64,000 nt of DNA from Intestinibacillus massiliensis (GCA_029267335.1 JAJUJC010000002.1:1-64000); one strand, 5' to 3'. Positions 36,723 through 45,379 are shown, numbered from the stretch's first letter. The notes: generated by a model from the sequence alone, not told the origin. A program made the numbers and translations.

Positions 36723-37520
36723 TTATTGCATGGGTTCCCAGATCTCTGCCTCCTGCACAAGCGCACCCGTGTCGTCGACCGCGATCACCGTATCATCTTT
36801 TTTGCTTTGATACAGCGTCAGCATATAGGATGTGTCATGCTCGGGCGCATCGTCCCCCGAGGCAGTGCGTGTATGCATTTCCAAATGTAATATATATGCA
36901 TCGAACTCCTCGGCGGGTGGCATGCCCTCCGCACGCACCGTGCCTTGCGGCTCAGGCTCGGTCCAGCACACGCCGTTTTCATCCGCGATCCACGTTTTGC
37001 CCTCCAGGTGCATCGTATATGTGCCCTCCGGCTGCATATAGAGCGTCGCCTGCGCGCCGTGCGCCTCTGTAAACTGCCATCCACCCGCGAGCGACGCTTC
37101 TACCGTGCGATCCGGCATGGGTTCGGGCACGCTGTCGGAAAATGCGGGCACAAGTTCGCCTGTAAAGTCCTCCAGTTTCTCGCGTGCAAACGCGCCGAGA
37201 TCGCCGAGCGCGCCCCCCGAAAGCAGCTCGCTGCCGATCTTGAGCACGATGCCGATCGCCACGAGCCAGCCGACCGCACCGCCTTTTTTGTGTTCGGCAA
37301 CCTTCCCATCGCCCGAAAACTGCCGCGCTGTGCGCGTTTTGTGCCCATTCAGCACGGCGCGCTCGGTGGTGCGCGGTATATTTCCGCTGCCCACGACCCG
37401 TCCGTTCAAAATCGTCGGACGCACGGCTTTTTTCTGTGTATTCCCGAATGCGCGTGTGCCGCACATCGGACAGACCTTATCTTCGTCATAGAAGTTGATT
37501 CCGCAGTTTCGGCATTTCAT
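36723..37520 (-). CDS. Zinc-ribbon membrane protein
   Basis: 265 residues. An N-terminal zinc ribbon (CRNCGINF and CPMCGTRAF, residues 3-23) is followed by a basic linker and one membrane segment (about 82-95, GWLVAIGIVLKIGSELL). The C-terminal domain (about 135-265) is predicted beta-rich and outside the membrane. Family not recognised. ATG 37520 follows GGAAGGGGG at some distance. It ends in the shared terminator. Confidence 0.8.
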   Translation of the reverse strand: MKCRNCGINFYDEDKVCPMCGTRAFGNTQKKAVRPTILNGRVVGSGNIPRTTERAVLNGHKTRTARQFSGDGKVAEHKKGGAVGWLVAIGIVLKIGSELLSGGALGDLGAFAREKLEDFTGELVPAFSDSVPEPMPDRTVEASLAGGWQFTEAHGAQATLYMQPEGTYTMHLEGKTWIADENGVCWTEPEPQGTVRAEGMPPAEEFDAYILHLEMHTRTASGDDAPEHDTSYMLTLYQSKKDDTVIAVDDTGALVQEAEIWEPMQ

Positions 37521-37587
37521 GGCAAAGCAGCCCCCTTCCTATATCCTATGTTCATCATAGCAAAGGAATGGGGGCTGCGCAAGTGTA

Positions 37588-38397
37588 TTACTCGAGATTT
37601 AAGCGCCGTGTCAGGATATATCGTGTGAAGTAGAACGCAATGGCGGTGCAGATCACGCACAATAGGATGATCACCCACATAATGAGATGTACCGCGGGGA
37701 TGGGCTGCAGGTTAAGATTGCCCAACCAGCCGAACATGCCGCTGTCGCTCGATGCAAACAGGGTGACGCCAAGCAGCCACTGACCGATCAGCGACAGACC
37801 GAAGTACGCGCCGATCGCCGCCGCGACGCGATGACGCTTTGCGAGGTGACCGATCGCGATGCACAGATACAGGAACAGAATGCTTGCGAGCGTGCTCAGG
37901 ATAAAGAGCAGAATGCCCTCCAGTGCAAAAATCGGGAAGTGCGCATTGCTGAACAGCATGCGGAATCCCTCGCCGAAGATCTGGCTGCACTGCGCCCAAA
38001 ACTGCGCATTACTCGCCATGATGAGCACGCTCAGAGCGCCCGCAACGCCGCTGAGCACGCTCATGATCGCCGCAATGATGGTCTTTGCCCAGATGTTCTG
38101 CGAGACCGTGACCGGCAGCGTAAACATCAGATAGCCCTCGTCCCCGAGCAGACTTTTATAAAACCGCTGCAGCAGCAGCACAAAGGTGATGATAAACGCC
38201 GCACACATAAAGAGGATATACGCGGTCATTGCCACAAACTGCACGATGCCCGCCATGCCTTCGATGGCGCTCAGCTGCGCGCCGTGACCGACCCACAGCA
38301 AACGGTTGAGCAGGGCGAGCAGCAGCACGCCGCCGAATACGGGCAGAAGAATGCGGCTGGTCGCCTTCCATTCATATTTTACAAGATGCTTCAGCAT
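37588..38397 (-). CDS. ABC transporter permease (ABC-2-like)
   Basis: 269 residues, six membrane segments. The N-terminus MLKHLVKYEWKATSRILLP is typical of ABC-2-type permeases of the YtrC/BcrB sort. It overlaps the ATPase gene by 7 bases (38391-38397) and is the last gene in a GntR-ATPase-permease operon. Probable role in cell-envelope stress or antimicrobial peptide export, by analogy with YtrA operons. Confidence 0.85.
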   Translation of the reverse strand: MLKHLVKYEWKATSRILLPVFGGVLLLALLNRLLWVGHGAQLSAIEGMAGIVQFVAMTAYILFMCAAFIITFVLLLQRFYKSLLGDEGYLMFTLPVTVSQNIWAKTIIAAIMSVLSGVAGALSVLIMASNAQFWAQCSQIFGEGFRMLFSNAHFPIFALEGILLFILSTLASILFLYLCIAIGHLAKRHRVAAAIGAYFGLSLIGQWLLGVTLFASSDSGMFGWLGNLNLQPIPAVHLIMWVIILLCVICTAIAFYFTRYILTRRLNLE

Positions 38398-39095
38398 GCG
38401 AATACCTCCCGGAATAGCGCGTCGACCGACTTGCCGCGTGTTTCGCGGATGTCGTCGACCGTTTCATGCAGCACAAGTTTGCCTCTTTGCAGAAAAATGA
38501 CCTCGTCGAGCACGCGCTCGATGTCGGAGATCAGATGCGTGGAGATGAGCACCGTGCTGTTTTCACTGTAGTTTTTCAAGATCGTGTTCAAAATATAGTC
38601 GCGCGCCGCGGGGTCTACGCCGCCGATCGGCTCGTCAAGCACATACAGCTGTGCCGCACGGCTCATCACCAGAATGAGCTGCACCTTTTCCTTGGTGCCC
38701 TTGGACATGGTCTTCAAGCGGTCCGCCGCGCTGATATCAAGCGCGCGCAGCATTTCATACGCCTTGTTCTTGTCGAAATCCCCATAAAAATCCGCAAAAA
38801 AGTCAATCACATCGCTTGTTTTCATCCAATCGTTGAGATAGGTACGCTCGGGCAGATAGGATACCACGGAGTGCGTGTACACGCCGGGCAGCTCACCGTC
38901 GATGCGCACCTCACCCTTCGACGGGGTGAGCAGTCCGTTCATCAGTTTGATCGTGGTCGACTTTCCCGAGCCGTTCGGGCCGAGCAGTCCGACGATACGC
39001 CCCCTGCCGATCGTCAAATTGAGATCGCTCAGCGCACACAGACCGGAATAATACTTGGTCAGTCCGGTGCATACGATCAGATTCTTTTCATTCAT
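38391..39095 (-). CDS. ABC transporter ATP-binding protein
   Basis: 234 residues. Walker A GPNGSGKST near residue 40, signature-region variant (TMSKGTKEKVQL, degenerate LSGGQ) near 128-140, Walker B LYVLDEPIGGVDP near 155, and the H-loop in STHLISD. The signature MSKGTKEK in place of LSGGQ is typical of the YtrB/YxlF-like subgroup. It sits between the GntR regulator (4-base overlap) and the permease. Confidence 0.93.
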   Translation of the reverse strand: MNEKNLIVCTGLTKYYSGLCALSDLNLTIGRGRIVGLLGPNGSGKSTTIKLMNGLLTPSKGEVRIDGELPGVYTHSVVSYLPERTYLNDWMKTSDVIDFFADFYGDFDKNKAYEMLRALDISAADRLKTMSKGTKEKVQLILVMSRAAQLYVLDEPIGGVDPAARDYILNTILKNYSENSTVLISTHLISDIERVLDEVIFLQRGKLVLHETVDDIRETRGKSVDALFREVFAC

Positions 39096-39469
39096 TGTAA
39101 GTCCCCCTTCCGGTTTGCCGTCTGCGTCAGCAGCCGCAGCGTTTCCTCGCTCGTAAAGCCGAGCTGCCGCATGCTGCTGAGAAAATCCTCGATTCTGCTC
39201 TTTGCGATCGTTTCCCTCATCTGCGTGATCCTCCCCTCATCCTCTGTGACAAAGCGCCCGCTTGTGCGCTGTGTATAAAGTAAACCGTCGCGCTCTAGGT
39301 CGGCGAGCGCACGCTGCATGGTGTTCGGGTTGACACCCGCCTCTGCCGCAAGCTCGCGCACCGCAGGCACCTTTGCGCCGGGCGGATAAATACCGCTGAC
39401 GATGCGCTCGGTCAGCCCTTCGGTGAGCTGCTGGTAGATCGGTCTGTCGCTTGTGATATTCCACATCAT
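39092..39469 (-). CDS. GntR-family regulator, YtrA subgroup
   Basis: 125 residues. The N-terminal winged helix begins RPIYQQLTEGLTERIVSG and contains VPAVRELAAEAGVNPNTMQRA. The C-terminal part is short and helical, without a ligand domain, as in the YtrA subgroup. Start ATG 39469 follows AAAGGAGCAC. It is first in the regulator-ATPase-permease operon and has a palindrome across its own -10, so autorepression is likely. Confidence 0.92.
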   Translation of the reverse strand: MMWNITSDRPIYQQLTEGLTERIVSGIYPPGAKVPAVRELAAEAGVNPNTMQRALADLERDGLLYTQRTSGRFVTEDEGRITQMRETIAKSRIEDFLSSMRQLGFTSEETLRLLTQTANRKGDLQ

Positions 39470-39515
39470 ATCTTTGTGCTCCTTTCCGGATACGCTTTGT
39501 ATCTCTGTATTAACC

Positions 39516-39540
39516 GTATGACACAATAATACAATCATAC
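39516..39540. promoter_or_regulatory. Candidate GntR/YtrA operator
   Basis: GTATGA at 39516-39521 mirrored by TCATAC at 39535-39540, spanning the -10 box. The position suits a repressor that regulates its own operon. Confidence 0.55.
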
Positions 39541-39554
39541 ATCCGCTTTGTCAA
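39526..39554 (-). promoter_or_regulatory. Promoter of the GntR-ABC operon
   Basis: TTGACA (39549-39554), 17-base spacer, TATTAT (39526-39531) on the minus strand. Confidence 0.82.
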
Positions 39555-39636
39555 GTATTATTTTCAAAAAAACTTTCGCACGCGGTTACAATGTGCAAAC
39601 AACGCGTTTTTACGCCCAATCGCGCTGTTATCTTGC

Positions 39637-39664
39637 TTGACAATGCAGTATAATCCGTTATAAT
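39637..39664 (+). promoter_or_regulatory. Promoter of the YgiQ gene
   Basis: TTGACA (39637-39642), 16-base spacer, TATAAT (39659-39664). About 90 bases upstream of the start. Confidence 0.75.
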
Positions 39665-39751
39665 GAATTTATATCATATTGTATTCTATGTAATTTTTTT
39701 CTTTTCTTTGTGCTATACAGCCCGCACCGGCAAGGTGCTCCGAGGTATTTT

Positions 39752-41734
39752 ATGTCTGATTTTCTCCCCATTTCTCATGATGATATGGTCGCGCGCGGCT
39801 GGTACTACTGCGACTTTCTGCTCGTGACGGGCGACGCCTATGTCGACCACCCGTCGTTCGGTACCGCAATTATTTCGCGCGTGCTCGAGGCGCAGGGTTA
39901 CAAAGTCGCGATCCTGTCCCAGCCCGACTATCATTCCGAAGCGGATTTTGTCGCAATGGGACGCCCGCGCTACGCGGTGCTCATCAACGGCGGCAACATC
40001 GACTCCATGGTCGCGCACTACACCGCCGCCAAAAAGCGCCGCTCGGACGATGCCTATACCCCGGGCGGCAAGGCGGGTGCGCGCCCGGACCGCGCGGTCA
40101 CGGTCTATTCCATGCTTGCCCGCCGCGCATTCCCCGACACCCCGATCTACCTCGGCGGACTGGAGGCTTCCCTGCGCCGTTTCGCGCATTATGACTACTG
40201 GGCGGATCGTATCCTGCCCTCCATTCTGGACGCCACCGGCGCAGACGGTCTGATGTACGGCATGAGCGAGCACTCGGTCGTCACGCTTGCGCACAACCTC
40301 AAGCGCGGCAAAAAGGGCGCGGAAGCCTGCGTCGGCGTGCGCGGCACCGCCTATCTCGCGCATACAGCGGACGATCTGGCGTTCCCCGCCGTCGAATGTC
40401 CCTCCTATGAGGATACCCTCGCCGATCCTGCCGCCTATGCGCGCTCGGTCAAGGTGCAGTACGACGAACAGGACGCCGTGCGCGGCCGTGCACTCGTGCA
40501 GCGCCACGGCAAGCGCGTGCTCATCCAGAACCCGCCCGCGCGTCCGCTGACCACCGCGGAAATGGACGAGGTGTACGCCCTGCCCTATCAGCGCACCTAT
40601 CATCCCTCGTATGAGGCGCGCGGCGGGGTGCCCGCGATCTCCGAGGTCAAATTCTCCATCATTCACAACCGCGGTTGCTTCGGCGCGTGCAATTTCTGCG
40701 CGCTTGCGTTCCATCAGGGACGCGCCATCTCGGCGCGCAGCCACGACAGCGTGCTGACCGAGGCGGAACAGATCGCCGCGATGCCCGATTTTAAGGGCTA
40801 CATTCACGATGTCGGCGGACCGACGGCAAACTTTCGCTCCCCCTCGTGCAAAAAGCAGGCGGAACACGGTCTGTGCCGCGACAAGCGCTGCCTGTTTCCG
40901 CAGGCGTGTTCACAGCTCGAAGCCGACCACACCGATTACCTGTCTCTGCTGCGCAAGCTGCGCCGCGTCGAGGGCGTGAAAAAGGTCTTTGTGCGCTCCG
41001 GTTTGCGCTATGATTATATGATGGCGGATCACAACGACGCGTTCTTCCGCGAGCTTGTCGAGCACCACATTTCGGGACAGCTCAAGGTCGCACCTGAGCA
41101 CATGAGCGATAACGTTTTGTATTATATGGGCAAACCATCGTTTTCTGTATATGAAAGTTTCCGTGAACGCTATACCAAGATCAACACCCAACTGGGGCGC
41201 AAGCAGTATCTCGTCCCCTACCTGATGAGCTCGCACCCCGGTGCGACGCTTGCCGATGCCGTCGAGCTTGCCTGTTATCTGCACAAGGTCGGCTACATGC
41301 CCGAGCAGGTGCAGGACTTCTACCCCACGCCGGGCACGCTGTCGACCGCGATGTACTATACCGGACTCGACCCGCGCACCATGCAGCCGGTCTATGTTGC
41401 CAAGACCGCCGAGGAAAAGGCGATGCAGCGCGCGCTGCTGCAATGGGGTCGACTGGACAAGCGTCCGATCGTGCTCGCCGCGCTGCGCCGTGCGGGACGC
41501 GAGGACCTCATTGGCTACGACCGTGACTGTCTCATCCGCCCGGACCGGGCCGCACCTGCGCCGCGGTCCGGCGCGAAATCCCACCACGCTGCTTCCAAAT
41601 CCGCGCCGGAAAAGCCCGCCGCGAAAGCCGCCGTGCGCGCGGGTGCTTCCGCACGCAAGCCCGTGGAACGACCCGCTGCACCGCCGCGCCGCAAATCCGG
41701 TTGGGCAAAGCCCAAGGCACGCAAGAAAGGCTGA
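39752..41734 (+). CDS. YgiQ-family radical SAM protein
   Basis: 660 residues. An N-terminal domain starting MSDFLPISHDDMVARGW is followed by a radical SAM domain with the CxxxCxxC cluster motif in RGCFGACNFCAL near residue 310. A long C-terminal tail (about 600-660) is rich in Lys, Pro, Ala and Arg. YgiQ proteins bind a 4Fe-4S cluster and use SAM radicals; their substrate is unknown. Start ATG 39752 follows CCGAGGT. Its own promoter lies upstream; the diguanylate cyclase gene follows 50 bases later. Confidence 0.94.
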   Translation: MSDFLPISHDDMVARGWYYCDFLLVTGDAYVDHPSFGTAIISRVLEAQGYKVAILSQPDYHSEADFVAMGRPRYAVLINGGNIDSMVAHYTAAKKRRSDDAYTPGGKAGARPDRAVTVYSMLARRAFPDTPIYLGGLEASLRRFAHYDYWADRILPSILDATGADGLMYGMSEHSVVTLAHNLKRGKKGAEACVGVRGTAYLAHTADDLAFPAVECPSYEDTLADPAAYARSVKVQYDEQDAVRGRALVQRHGKRVLIQNPPARPLTTAEMDEVYALPYQRTYHPSYEARGGVPAISEVKFSIIHNRGCFGACNFCALAFHQGRAISARSHDSVLTEAEQIAAMPDFKGYIHDVGGPTANFRSPSCKKQAEHGLCRDKRCLFPQACSQLEADHTDYLSLLRKLRRVEGVKKVFVRSGLRYDYMMADHNDAFFRELVEHHISGQLKVAPEHMSDNVLYYMGKPSFSVYESFRERYTKINTQLGRKQYLVPYLMSSHPGATLADAVELACYLHKVGYMPEQVQDFYPTPGTLSTAMYYTGLDPRTMQPVYVAKTAEEKAMQRALLQWGRLDKRPIVLAALRRAGREDLIGYDRDCLIRPDRAAPAPRSGAKSHHAASKSAPEKPAAKAAVRAGASARKPVERPAAPPRRKSGWAKPKARKKG

Positions 41735-41783
41735 CCCGTGCACGGGCACAGCGGGATAAAGAGACATAAAGGGGTGTTTTCTC

Positions 41784-42662
41784 ATGGAATACACGGTGGA
41801 ACAAATCCGACAGGCCATTACCACATTGGAGCAGCTTTTTGATCTGGTGCGCCTGGTCGAACCGGCAGGTCGTCACATCCTGCACATTGAGTCGGATGAC
41901 AGCCTTACCCACGAACCATACTATTGCTATCAGGTTTGGCACAAGCGTACACGTTGCACCAACTGCATCAGCCTGCGCACCTATCAGCTTGGTCGCCGTC
42001 TTACAAAATACGAGTTTGTCAACAAGGACATCTTCCAAGTCACCGCAATCCCGATCGAGCTTGTCTATCAGGACGCGCAGGTACACTGCGTGCTCGAGAT
42101 TGTGAGCAACATCACGGACGAGGTTCTGCTCGGCGCGTTCGGACAAAACGAGTTTATCGACAAGATCCTCGCCTCGGAAAAGCGTCTTTTTGAAGATTCC
42201 CTGACCAAAGCGTACAGCCGCCGTTATTTTGACGAGCATATTTTCTGTCACAACGACCGGGTCGAGCTGGCGGACGATGTGGTGTTTATCATGTGCGACC
42301 TCAAGAAGTTCAAGGACATCAACGACACCTACGGACACGAACTGGGCGACTGGGTGCTCGCACACACGGTGCTCGCGATGCAGTCGTGCGTGCGGTCCGA
42401 AGATTCCATCATCCGCATGGGCGGCGATGAGTTCCTCATCGTGCTCAGCCACAGTACGCCCGAGGTCGCCGCGCGCGTCATCCGGCATATTCGCCTGCGC
42501 ATGGAACAGGAGGTCGTCTACGACAGCGAGCATGGCAAATTCGCCGTTGCCAATTTCGGTGTTGCCTATACGCATGATTTTCGGGATTCCGCCGCGTGTG
42601 TCGACGCGCTGCTCAAAGAAGCCGACCGTAATATGTATACCGACAAAAAACAGCCCGTCTGA
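41784..42662 (+). CDS. Diguanylate cyclase with an N-terminal CxxC sensor-like domain
   Basis: 292 residues, no membrane segment. Residues about 1-125 form a PAS-like domain with CTNC (near residue 57), which might bind a metal or sense redox. Residues about 135-290 are a GGDEF domain with an intact RMGGDEFLIVLS active site. RSED nine residues before GGDEF matches the RxxD inhibitory (I) site, so product feedback is expected. It makes cyclic-di-GMP. ATG 41784 follows AAAGGGGTG. Confidence 0.92.
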   Translation: MEYTVEQIRQAITTLEQLFDLVRLVEPAGRHILHIESDDSLTHEPYYCYQVWHKRTRCTNCISLRTYQLGRRLTKYEFVNKDIFQVTAIPIELVYQDAQVHCVLEIVSNITDEVLLGAFGQNEFIDKILASEKRLFEDSLTKAYSRRYFDEHIFCHNDRVELADDVVFIMCDLKKFKDINDTYGHELGDWVLAHTVLAMQSCVRSEDSIIRMGGDEFLIVLSHSTPEVAARVIRHIRLRMEQEVVYDSEHGKFAVANFGVAYTHDFRDSAACVDALLKEADRNMYTDKKQPV

Positions 42663-42684
42663 TTCCCCTGCCACTATTTTTTCA

Positions 42685-42714
42685 CCCCTGCCCTCTTGAC
42701 GGCAGGGGGTTTTT
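42685..42714 (+). terminator. Terminator after the cyclase gene
   Basis: CCCCTGCC/GGCAGGGG stem followed by TTTTT. It overlaps the next gene's promoter. Confidence 0.85.
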
Positions 42715-42724
42715 CTGTTATCCT
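42696..42724 (+). promoter_or_regulatory. Promoter of the marR gene, embedded in the terminator
   Basis: TTGACG (42696-42701), 17-base spacer, TATCCT (42719-42724). The -35 is in the loop of the preceding terminator hairpin. Confidence 0.7.
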
Positions 42725-42726
42725 AC

Positions 42727-42744
42727 TATGTAGCATGCTACCTA
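42727..42744. promoter_or_regulatory. MarR operator 1
   Basis: TATGTAGCATGCTACCTA with the perfect palindrome GTAGCATGCTAC at its core, 2 bases past the -10. It matches a second copy at 43246-43263 at 15 of 18 bases. Confidence 0.75.
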
Positions 42745-42764
42745 TTATGAACCGGAGGTGCGCG

Positions 42765-43196
42765 ATGGACCCACTCTCTCATGACATTGGCTTTGCCATC
42801 AAAAAAATCCACGACGCGATCGCCGCGGCGGCAAATGCCGCACTGCGTCCCTATGACCTGACCCTTGCGCAGGCGGATTTTCTGCGTTTCCTCGCGCAGC
42901 GCAGCACACCCACGACCCTGCGCGATCTCGAACTGCACTTTCATCTCAAGCACCCGACTGTGGTCGGCATTGTGCACCGTTTGGAGGAAAAGGGCTTTGT
43001 TTCGACCGAAACGGCGGAAAACGATCGTCGCTGCCGTCTGGTGCGCACGACCGCGCGCGCGGATGAGGTGCGCCAGATCCTGCACGCAGCCGTCGCGGAG
43101 ATGGAACAACGCCTGACACGCGGTCTGTCTGAAGAAGAACAGGCGCTGCTGCTTCGTTGGCTGCGCTGGCTGTACGACAACATTACCGTGGAATGA
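42765..43196 (+). CDS. MarR-family transcriptional regulator
   Basis: 143 residues. Winged helix-turn-helix of the MarR type: TTLRDLELHFHLKHPTVVG then HRLEEKGFVSTETAENDRR, the Asp/Arg wing motif. It probably represses its own gene and the downstream MATE transporter; matching operators lie before both. ATG 42765 follows CCGGAGGTG. Confidence 0.94.
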   Translation: MDPLSHDIGFAIKKIHDAIAAAANAALRPYDLTLAQADFLRFLAQRSTPTTLRDLELHFHLKHPTVVGIVHRLEEKGFVSTETAENDRRCRLVRTTARADEVRQILHAAVAEMEQRLTRGLSEEEQALLLRWLRWLYDNITVE

Positions 43197-43245
43197 TTCA
43201 CTGACCCCAAAGGGCGCAGCAGCGTCCTTTTTTACCCGCAAAAAT

Positions 43246-43263
43246 TATATAGCATACTACTTA
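43246..43263. promoter_or_regulatory. MarR operator 2, before the MATE gene
   Basis: TATATAGCATACTACTTA, 15 of 18 bases identical to operator 1, ending 18 bases before ATG 43282. Read-through from marR or a promoter here would be controlled. Confidence 0.7.
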
Positions 43264-43281
43264 AAAAGGAGCGTTATTTTC

Positions 43282-44664
43282 ATGCAAGACAAAAATGAGC
43301 TGTTCGCCTCCGCGCCCATTCCGCGCGCAGTCGCAACGATGGCGATCCCCACCGTGCTGAGCATGCTCGTCACGGTCGTTTACAACATGGTCGATACCTT
43401 TTTCGTCGGGCAGACCGGCGACGCCAATCAGGTGGCGGCGGTGTCGCTCGCCACGCCGGTGTTCCTCATCATCATGGCGATGGGCAATATTTTCGGCATG
43501 GGCGGCAGCGCGGCGATCTCGCGTTTTCTGGGCATGGGCGAGCGCGAACGCGTCAAAAACACCTCGAGCTTTTGCTTTTATGGCTCGCTTGCGGTCGGTG
43601 TGGTGCTTGTCATCGCGCTGCTCGCGGGCATGCCGCTCGTGCTCACGCTGATCGGCACGAGCGCGAATACGGTCGATTTTGCGCGGCAATACCTGTTTGT
43701 CATCGCGCTCGGCGCACCGCTCACGCTGACGGGCGGCGCGCTGACCAATCTGGTGCGCGCGGAGGGCGCGGCACGCGAGGCGATGTTCGGCATGATGCTC
43801 GGCACGGTGGTCAATATCGTGCTCGACCCGCTCATGATCCTGACCTTCGGCTGGGGCGTTGCGGGCGCGGCGATCGCGACCGTCATCGGCAACGCGTCCA
43901 CGCTCGTCTATTACCTGCTGTATTTCACGCGCCGCAAGTCCATCCTGTCGATCGCGCCCAAGGCGTTCGCGCTGCGCGGCGTGTGGGGCACGGTGTTGTC
44001 GATCGGTCTGCCCGCGTCGGTCAACACGCTGCTTTTGAGCCTTGCGAACATCATTCTCAACAATTTCCTGTCGTCCTACGGCGACGCGGCGGTCGCGGCG
44101 ATGGGCGTCGCGATGAAGGCGAATATGCTCGTCGTGTTCGTACAGATCGGGCTTGCGCTCGGCGCGCAGCCGCTGATCGGCTATAATTTCGGCGCAAAGA
44201 ACTTTGCCCGCATGAAAGCGATCATGAAATTTACGATGCTCTGCACCGTCACGCTCGGTCTGTCTCTCACCGCGCTCTATTTCATTGCGACCAAGCCGAT
44301 CATTCGTGCGTTCATCGCGGATGAGACCGTCGTCACCTACGGCGTGCACATGCTGCGTGCACTCATGCTGTCCGGGCCGTTCCTCGGCGTGCTGTTCGTG
44401 TTCATGAACGCGCTGCAAGCGATGGGTCAGGCGATCGCCTCGCTCGTGCTGTCGATCAGCCGTCAGGGACTGCTCTTTCTTCCGCTGCTCATCGTGCTCA
44501 ACGCGGTTTTGCAGCTTGACGGCATCGTTTATGCACAGCCGATTGCGGATGTGTGCTCAATCGCGCTTGCGTGCGCGCTGTTCGTACACAGCGAACGTCG
44601 TCTGCGCCGTGCGCACGAGAGCGAGCGTGACGCACCTGCAACCAAACCGGTTGCGCAGAGCTGA
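43282..44664 (+). CDS. MATE-family multidrug efflux transporter
   Basis: 460 residues, about 12 membrane segments. MATE patterns: MAIPTVLSMLVTVVYNMVDTFFVGQ near the start (two adjacent stretches) and QPLIGYNFGAKNFARMKA near residue 295. It exports cationic compounds using Na+ or H+. ATG 43282 follows AAAAAGGAGC. The upstream MarR gene and matching operators suggest drug- or stress-induced expression. No terminator is obvious after it. Confidence 0.94.
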   Translation: MQDKNELFASAPIPRAVATMAIPTVLSMLVTVVYNMVDTFFVGQTGDANQVAAVSLATPVFLIIMAMGNIFGMGGSAAISRFLGMGERERVKNTSSFCFYGSLAVGVVLVIALLAGMPLVLTLIGTSANTVDFARQYLFVIALGAPLTLTGGALTNLVRAEGAAREAMFGMMLGTVVNIVLDPLMILTFGWGVAGAAIATVIGNASTLVYYLLYFTRRKSILSIAPKAFALRGVWGTVLSIGLPASVNTLLLSLANIILNNFLSSYGDAAVAAMGVAMKANMLVVFVQIGLALGAQPLIGYNFGAKNFARMKAIMKFTMLCTVTLGLSLTALYFIATKPIIRAFIADETVVTYGVHMLRALMLSGPFLGVLFVFMNALQAMGQAIASLVLSISRQGLLFLPLLIVLNAVLQLDGIVYAQPIADVCSIALACALFVHSERRLRRAHESERDAPATKPVAQS

Positions 44665-44731
44665 GCCGCGCTTTGCAAGGCATACCCTTATTCTTTTGCT
44701 GAAATTTACACGCTGGACTTTATTTTTTTAA

Positions 44732-44760
44732 TTGACACGGCGCACACAGCATGGTATTAT
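44732..44760 (+). promoter_or_regulatory. Promoter of the lrp leader
   Basis: TTGACA (44732-44737), 17-base spacer, TATTAT (44755-44760). Near-consensus. Confidence 0.8.
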
Positions 44761-44771
44761 AAAACTTGAAC

Positions 44772-44805
44772 AAAGGCGTTCACCAATAAGGTGGGCGCCT
44801 TTTTA
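44772..44805 (+). terminator. Early terminator in the lrp leader
   Basis: AAGGCG-TCACC pairs with GGTG-GCGCCTT, then TTTTT, only about 12 bases past the -10 and before ATG 44844. It would give a transcript of some 40 bases or act as an attenuator. Confidence 0.65.
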
Positions 44806-44843
44806 CTTTTTTTGCATTTAAAAGGCGAAAGGATGGTTGTCAA

Positions 44844-45275
44844 ATGGACGAAATAGATCACAAACTGCTGCGTGCACTGCAACGCAATTCGCGCTGCCCG
44901 ATCAAATCCATGTCGCAGGAGGTTTCTCTGTCGTCGCCCGCGGTGTCCGCGCGCATTGAGCGGCTCGAGCGGCAGGGCATCATCCGCGGCTACACGCTTG
45001 ATGTCGATCCGTTGCAGCTCGGGCATCACATTCTCGCGTACATCAATCTTGATATGACGCCGAACGAAAAGCCGAAATTCATTCCGTTCATCGCCTCCGT
45101 GCCCAATGTCATCGAGTGCAACTGCGTCACAGGGGCATATTCCATGCTCATCAAGGTATCCTATCCCTCGACGCAGGAGCTGGACAGCTTCATCGGACAG
45201 CTCCAGCAGTTTGGCAAGACGGAAACGCAGATTGTTTTCTCCAGTCCCGTGCCGCCGCGCGGCATCGCGCTATAG
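44844..45275 (+). CDS. Lrp/AsnC-family transcriptional regulator
   Basis: 143 residues. Helix-turn-helix at the start (MDEIDHKLLRALQRNSRCP ... SSPAVSARIERLERQGIIRGY) followed by the RAM ligand-binding domain (VIECNCVTGAYSMLIKV). Family members sense amino acids and control amino acid or feast/famine genes. ATG 44844 follows AAAGGATGG. A strong promoter and then an early terminator precede it. The target genes are not evident. Confidence 0.93.
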   Translation: MDEIDHKLLRALQRNSRCPIKSMSQEVSLSSPAVSARIERLERQGIIRGYTLDVDPLQLGHHILAYINLDMTPNEKPKFIPFIASVPNVIECNCVTGAYSMLIKVSYPSTQELDSFIGQLQQFGKTETQIVFSSPVPPRGIAL

Positions 45276-45297
45276 GGCGCAAATTTGCCTGCTTCTA

Positions 45298-45327
45298 CAA
45301 AAACCGCGGTATTTTGCCGCGGTTTTT
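45298..45327 (+). terminator. Terminator after the lrp gene
   Basis: AAAAACCGCGG/CCGCGGTTTTT stem. Confidence 0.93.
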
Positions 45328-45350
45328 CCTGTCTTGCGGTCGTGTTTTCG

Positions 45351-45379
45351 TTGCGTCGCGCGCGCGTTAGTGGTAAAAT
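45351..45379 (+). promoter_or_regulatory. Promoter of the methyltransferase gene
   Basis: TTGCGT (45351-45356), 17-base spacer, TAAAAT (45374-45379), about 55 bases before ATG 45434. Confidence 0.6.
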
